A stretch of 33,750 nucleotides of DNA. It comes from Chitinivibrionales bacterium (GTDB lineage: Bacteria > Fibrobacterota > Chitinivibrionia > Chitinivibrionales > WJKA01). Below the pieces are notes generated by a model. It was not told the origin of the DNA. It saw only the letters and a list, made by a program, of their open reading frames with translations, and ran no database searches. The translations under genes and the position numbers were made by a program. Of this stretch, positions 30,252 through 33,750 are shown in pieces; positions within the stretch are counted from its first letter, which is position 1; each line of letters opens with the position of its first letter. The DNA is taken from contig WJLW01000016.1 in NCBI GenBank assembly GCA_014728295.1, positions 1-33,750 of the forward strand, in the 5' to 3' direction.

Positions 30252-30686
30252 ATGATTAAACTCGGCCGTATCACTTCAATCCTGCTACTCGCATTCGCTT
30301 GCGCAGCTTTCTCTGGAAAAAAAGACACCTATGGCGATGTTGTAGTTGATGAAATGGTATTCATCTACGATGGTGATACTTTCAAAGCTAATATCAAGGG
30401 CCGGCCGCCGATCATCGGGGACGAAATATCAATTCGACTTAGCGGTATCGACACACCCGAAAAAAGAGACGATGATGCCCATACCATGAAAAAAGCAGAA
30501 AAGGCACGAAAATACCTTGCAAACAGATTGCGTAATGCAGAAGTAGTTGTACTTAAGAATATCAGAAGGGATAAATATTTTCGCCTCCTCGCCGATGTCT
30601 ATGTCGACCGGTGGAGCATGGGGAAAGAAATGATTCGCGTTGGTCTGGCGAAGGAATATCTCGGCGGGAAACGGCCGTCGTGGTGA
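30252..30686 (+). CDS. Secreted thermonuclease (SNase-fold nuclease)
   Basis: A 144-residue precursor with a signal peptide (about 1-21) and one staphylococcal-nuclease domain. Catalytic and calcium-binding residues are present: D40 and D42 in YDGDTF, R62 in IRLSGIDTPE, D67-T68 and E70, and R111 in RDKYFRLLADVY. This corresponds to D19, D21, R35, D40, T41, E43 and R87 of the staphylococcal enzyme, so it should degrade DNA or RNA outside the cytoplasm with calcium. It could also be weakly lipid-anchored (AFAC at 14-17), but the lipobox is poor. The gene is the last GC-moderate gene before the AT-rich cas locus, and starts about 50 bases after a dyad-controlled promoter. Seventy-six bases separate it from cas3, so read-through into cas3 is possible. 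Confidence 0.9.
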   Translation: MIKLGRITSILLLAFACAAFSGKKDTYGDVVVDEMVFIYDGDTFKANIKGRPPIIGDEISIRLSGIDTPEKRDDDAHTMKKAEKARKYLANRLRNAEVVVLKNIRRDKYFRLLADVYVDRWSMGKEMIRVGLAKEYLGGKRPSW

Positions 30687-30762
30687 TGGGGTGAAAGTAA
30701 GTGTACATGCGCTTTTGTATGGAAAAAAAGCTGAGTTAAACAAACTAAATTAAAAGAAAAAA

Positions 30763-33513
30763 ATGTCGGAAAAATATTATAAGTATTGGGGGAAAGCGCG
30801 AAAGAAGAAGAGCGGGGAATATGATTACCATTTGCTGGTGTATCATTGTCTGGATGTTGCGGCGGTGGGATGGGAAATATTGAAACCTGAGTCTAAAAGG
30901 AATCAAAGTATTTCACATTATTTACAGTTAAGACCTGATACAATTCAAGATATATTTGTGCTGTCTTTATTATTGCATGATATCGGAAAATTCTCGGAAA
31001 CATTTCAATCGCTAATAGAGAATCTGTTTATAAAGCTATTTGAAGGAAAACAAAAAAGGATTTACGAAGAGCGACATGACACTTTGGGATTTCTTTTATG
31101 GAGAGATAAAATTTTCGACCTTTTTAAAGATCAAACGCCATTTATCGCAACAGTGCTTAATTTAATATTTAAATCTGCAGCAGGTCATCATGGAATTCCG
31201 CCAAAACAATCAGCTAAAGGTGGCAGTGCGATCATTACTGCAAATACTTTTTTTACAAAAGATGATATTGACGCAGCGGTTGATTTTTCGCATGAATGTT
31301 TTAAGCTATTTAGTGAAAATACAGAATCAGTTCAAGCAGATAAACAATTAAAATCAAAGCTTAAATATATCTCCTGGCAATTTGCAGGCTTGGCAGTATT
31401 TGCTGATTGGATTGGTTCAGATACCACCTTTTTTAATTATCCAGTGGTGAATAATAAAGCAATGCCCTTGGCAAAATACTGGCAAGAGTATGCAAGCCCA
31501 AATGCAAAATTAGCAATTGAAAATCTGCATTGGAAAGATAAAAAGATTTGTTCTTTTACTGGAATATCTACATTATTCCCATTTATAAAAGTACCATCTT
31601 CGCTTCAAAGAATAGTTAGCGAATGCGAAATTGATTCCGGGCCACAACTGTGGCTAATTGAAGATGTTACTGGTTCAGGGAAAACTGAAGCTGCATTGAC
31701 GCTTGCGCAAAGGATTATGAAAAATGGTGATGCTGATGGCCTTTATATTGGACTTCCTACAATGGCAACCGCTAATGCAATGTATGAGCGTATGCAAAGT
31801 GCATATGAAAAAATATTTGAGAGCTATGAAAAACCATCTTTGGTGCTTGCCCACGGCAAAAGGCATCTATCAGAAAAATTTGTAAACACCGTTAACTGCA
31901 AAGCACAAGCGGTTGGCCAAAATTATGGTGATGAAGAAAATGCAAGTGCATACTGCAATAGCTGGATAGCTGACAACAGGAAGAAAGCCTTGTTGGCAGA
32001 CATCGGAGTAGGGACAATTGACCAGGCTGTTATGGCTATTTTACCAGCAAGGCACCAAAGTTTGAGAATGACAGGATTGTATAGAAAAATTTTGATTATT
32101 GATGAAGTCCATGCGTACGATGCTTATGTTGAGCATTTGCTTGGAGTATTGCTCGAAGCGCATGCCAGAAATGGCGGATCAGCAATTCTGCTATCTGCAA
32201 CGATACCAGAAAAAATTCGTAAGAAACTATCTGATTCCTTTAAGGCTGGTATTAATTCGGAAGGTATAGAAATAAAAAGTCATAGGAACAAGTTCCCGCT
32301 AATTACCCGAATATCTAAGTCTGGAGAGAGATGCTGGGACGATTTTGAAAATAAGGAGGAAAGAAAAAAAACAAATATTTCATTTAGTTCTGAAATTGAT
32401 GAAATATATAGAAAAATTATAACTGAATCAAACAGTGGCAGCTGTGTTTGCTGGATACGCAATACTGTAAATGATGCGAAGAAAGCGTACCTTGCATTAA
32501 TACACAGAGGTGTTGCATCAAAAGATATTTCACTTTTCCACAGTCGTTTTGCAATGGCAGACAGGACCAGAATAGAAAATGAAGCGTTACATTTATTTGG
32601 CAAAAATTCGGGCAAAAAACAACGCGAAGGCAGAATACTCATTTCAACACAAGTAGTGGAGCAATCGCTTGATTTGGACTTTGATTTTATGGTGACGGAT
32701 TTAGCACCGATTGATTTGCTAATTCAAAGGGCCGGCAGAATACAGCGACATCGCCGCAACCTGAAAGGCGATATCCTTTTTGATAAAGAAGCAACGGATG
32801 AAAGAGGCAATGCTGAAATCCTTATATTTGCTCCGAAATTTGCAGAATGTCCCGACAATTCATGGACCGGTTCAGAATTTAAAGGAACAAATGCTGTATA
32901 TAAGCATAGCGGAAGGCTTTGGTTAACGCAAAAAGTGCTTCTAGATAAACAGCAGGCTAATGGTTGTTGGGCTATGCCCGACGATGCCCGGGAACTTATT
33001 GAATATGTTTACAGCAAAAAAGCACAGGATTCAATACCACCCGGTCTTGACTGTTCGTCGATGCGCGCATGCGGGCAAGAGCAGGCAAGTATCGGCATGG
33101 GCCATTTAAATGCGCTTGTTTTAAAAAAAGGGTATTGTCGAGATGCTGTAAGAGTTGATCAATGGAATGAAGAAGACAAAATCCAGACAAGGTTAACGCA
33201 AGAAAATCAAGAAATAGCTCTTGCCATATATCGAAATGGCAGCATACTCCCGTATGCGAATGTAAAACAATATGCATGGGATTGGAGTATGCTCAATATT
33301 AGCAAATCAGATTGGCAACACGCTGGATATTTAGCTCCTTCTGATTATAATGATGCAGTACTGGAACTAAAAAAAAATGTTCCAAGATTAAAATATACTG
33401 AGATTGTATTTGTTAATAAGCGTTCGTCAGAAATAAATGATAATAATGATTACATTTGTAAATATTATAGCCCGGCTTTTGGCTGGGGGAAAGTAATTGA
33501 AGAGGAGGTATAG
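30763..33513 (+). CDS. cas3: CRISPR-associated helicase/nuclease Cas3, type I-E
   Basis: A 916-residue Cas3 of the fused HD-helicase form that degrades target DNA after Cascade binding. The HD nuclease domain has YHCLDVAAVG (27-36), H72-D73 in LLLHDIGKF and AAGHHGI. The helicase part has Walker A TGSGKTEAAL (about 305), PTMATANAMYERM, IGVGTIDQA, DEVH box at 447-450 (DEVHAYD), LLSATIPEK (about 475), STQVVEQSLDLDFDFMVTD and QRAGRIQRHRR (about 655). Long stretches track E. coli Cas3, including the CLDVAAV, ALHDIGKF and DEVHAYD segments, which argues for subtype I-E. The coding sequence is AT-rich (30% G+C in one hand-counted 60-base line). The ribosome binding site is poor (AAAAGAAAAAA). All catalytic motifs look intact. 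cas8e follows immediately. Confidence 0.97.
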   Translation: MSEKYYKYWGKARKKKSGEYDYHLLVYHCLDVAAVGWEILKPESKRNQSISHYLQLRPDTIQDIFVLSLLLHDIGKFSETFQSLIENLFIKLFEGKQKRIYEERHDTLGFLLWRDKIFDLFKDQTPFIATVLNLIFKSAAGHHGIPPKQSAKGGSAIITANTFFTKDDIDAAVDFSHECFKLFSENTESVQADKQLKSKLKYISWQFAGLAVFADWIGSDTTFFNYPVVNNKAMPLAKYWQEYASPNAKLAIENLHWKDKKICSFTGISTLFPFIKVPSSLQRIVSECEIDSGPQLWLIEDVTGSGKTEAALTLAQRIMKNGDADGLYIGLPTMATANAMYERMQSAYEKIFESYEKPSLVLAHGKRHLSEKFVNTVNCKAQAVGQNYGDEENASAYCNSWIADNRKKALLADIGVGTIDQAVMAILPARHQSLRMTGLYRKILIIDEVHAYDAYVEHLLGVLLEAHARNGGSAILLSATIPEKIRKKLSDSFKAGINSEGIEIKSHRNKFPLITRISKSGERCWDDFENKEERKKTNISFSSEIDEIYRKIITESNSGSCVCWIRNTVNDAKKAYLALIHRGVASKDISLFHSRFAMADRTRIENEALHLFGKNSGKKQREGRILISTQVVEQSLDLDFDFMVTDLAPIDLLIQRAGRIQRHRRNLKGDILFDKEATDERGNAEILIFAPKFAECPDNSWTGSEFKGTNAVYKHSGRLWLTQKVLLDKQQANGCWAMPDDARELIEYVYSKKAQDSIPPGLDCSSMRACGQEQASIGMGHLNALVLKKGYCRDAVRVDQWNEEDKIQTRLTQENQEIALAIYRNGSILPYANVKQYAWDWSMLNISKSDWQHAGYLAPSDYNDAVLELKKNVPRLKYTEIVFVNKRSSEINDNNDYICKYYSPAFGWGKVIEEEV

Positions 33514-33750
33514 GTGAACCTTATAAATGACAAATGGATACCTGCAAAAAGGGCTGATGGCACAATGCAGGAAATCGCGCCCTGGCAAATAGGTTATGAC
33601 GAAAACCCGGTAATAGACATTCTTGCGCCGAGACCCGATTTTCGAGGGGCGTTATTTCAGTTCCTTATTGGACTGGTGCAAACAGCATTTATGCCTGAAG
33701 ATGATGATGAATGGGAGGAACGATGGCATGATATTCCAAAATGCGAAGAA
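33514..33750 (+). CDS. casA: Type I-E Cascade large subunit Cas8e/CasA (Cse1), N-terminal part
   Basis: The first 79 codons of a protein that continues beyond the window. It begins MNLINDKWIPAKRADGTMQ, matching the MNLLIDNWIPV start of E. coli CasA, and continues through DFRGALFQFLIGLVQTAFMPEDDDEWEERW, the conserved ALxxFLIGL.Q.A segment. Cas8e recognises the PAM and recruits Cas3. It starts with GTG immediately after the cas3 stop, with AGGAGG five bases upstream. The remaining cse2, cas7, cas5, cas6e, cas1 and cas2 genes and the array would be expected downstream. Confidence 0.93.
   Translation, partial: MNLINDKWIPAKRADGTMQEIAPWQIGYDENPVIDILAPRPDFRGALFQFLIGLVQTAFMPEDDDEWEERWHDIPKCEE

Noticed and set aside
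30687..30762. CRISPR repeats or a leader next to cas3
   Set aside because: The 76 bases are AT-rich without any repeated unit; no array is present anywhere in the window.

Overview
The window looks like a chromosomal segment from a Gram-negative bacterium, most likely of the Fibrobacterota lineage (Fibrobacter, Chitinispirillum and relatives). Outer-membrane lipoproteins, outer-membrane beta-barrels and LolA-like periplasmic carriers show the Gram-negative envelope. The lineage guess rests on three proteins of the TIGR02147 family, known mainly as a large paralogous family in Fibrobacter, and on their pairing with a lipoprotein carrying carboxypeptidase-regulatory-like and fibronectin-type domains. 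The lineage call is an inference.

Layout. Positions 1-4.9 kb hold housekeeping and envelope-stress genes: a partial Hsp70-type ATPase with its DUF2760 partner, an M23 peptidase, an RRM RNA-binding protein, a YjlB-type cupin, a CBS-pair protein, a small membrane/coiled-coil protein and a Slp-family lipoprotein. From 5.37 kb a tightly packed plus-strand run begins with DNA polymerase X (polX) and NAD-dependent DNA ligase (ligA). It continues by overlapping start and stop codons into a transport cassette (A): LolA-like carrier, two FtsX/MacB-type permeases, an ATPase and an outer-membrane barrel. A stand-alone Lrp ligand-binding domain and a DoxX-like protein follow. On the minus strand, 21.6 down to 15.5 kb, lies a second cassette (B) with the same five parts in a different order, so the two cassettes converge. 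The two barrels share a G-[RK]-Q-x3-W-G-x6-P-x-D signature. A plausible reading is two paralogous routes moving a lipid or lipoprotein between inner and outer membrane.

From about 22 kb the window becomes accessory: a YdjM-type membrane hydrolase and a Dabb protein, three TIGR02147 proteins (one only the N-terminal part), a zinc-ribbon miniprotein, a receiver-PAS protein whose phospho-acceptor Asp is replaced by Glu next to an intact single-domain response regulator, an orphan VGIGTTSP-repeat protein, a large lipoprotein with a sharp internal base-composition change, a secreted thermonuclease, and finally an AT-rich type I-E CRISPR-Cas locus (cas3 complete, cas8e/casA cut by the window end). 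No CRISPR array, tRNA, rRNA or transposase was seen.

The most interesting new signal is regulatory. A box, CTAACCACTT, occurs three times in the accessory region, each copy with exactly 17 nt between CTAACCA and a promoter -35 hexamer that has a 17-nt spacer to its -10. Two copies form a perfect 16-bp inverted repeat between the divergent TIGR02147 and receiver-PAS genes. The third is half of a TGGTTAG-N7-CTAACCA dyad before the thermonuclease gene. A near-identical dyad sits 11 nt (about one helical turn) farther from its -35 before the orphan repeat protein. This looks like an uncharacterised activator regulon.
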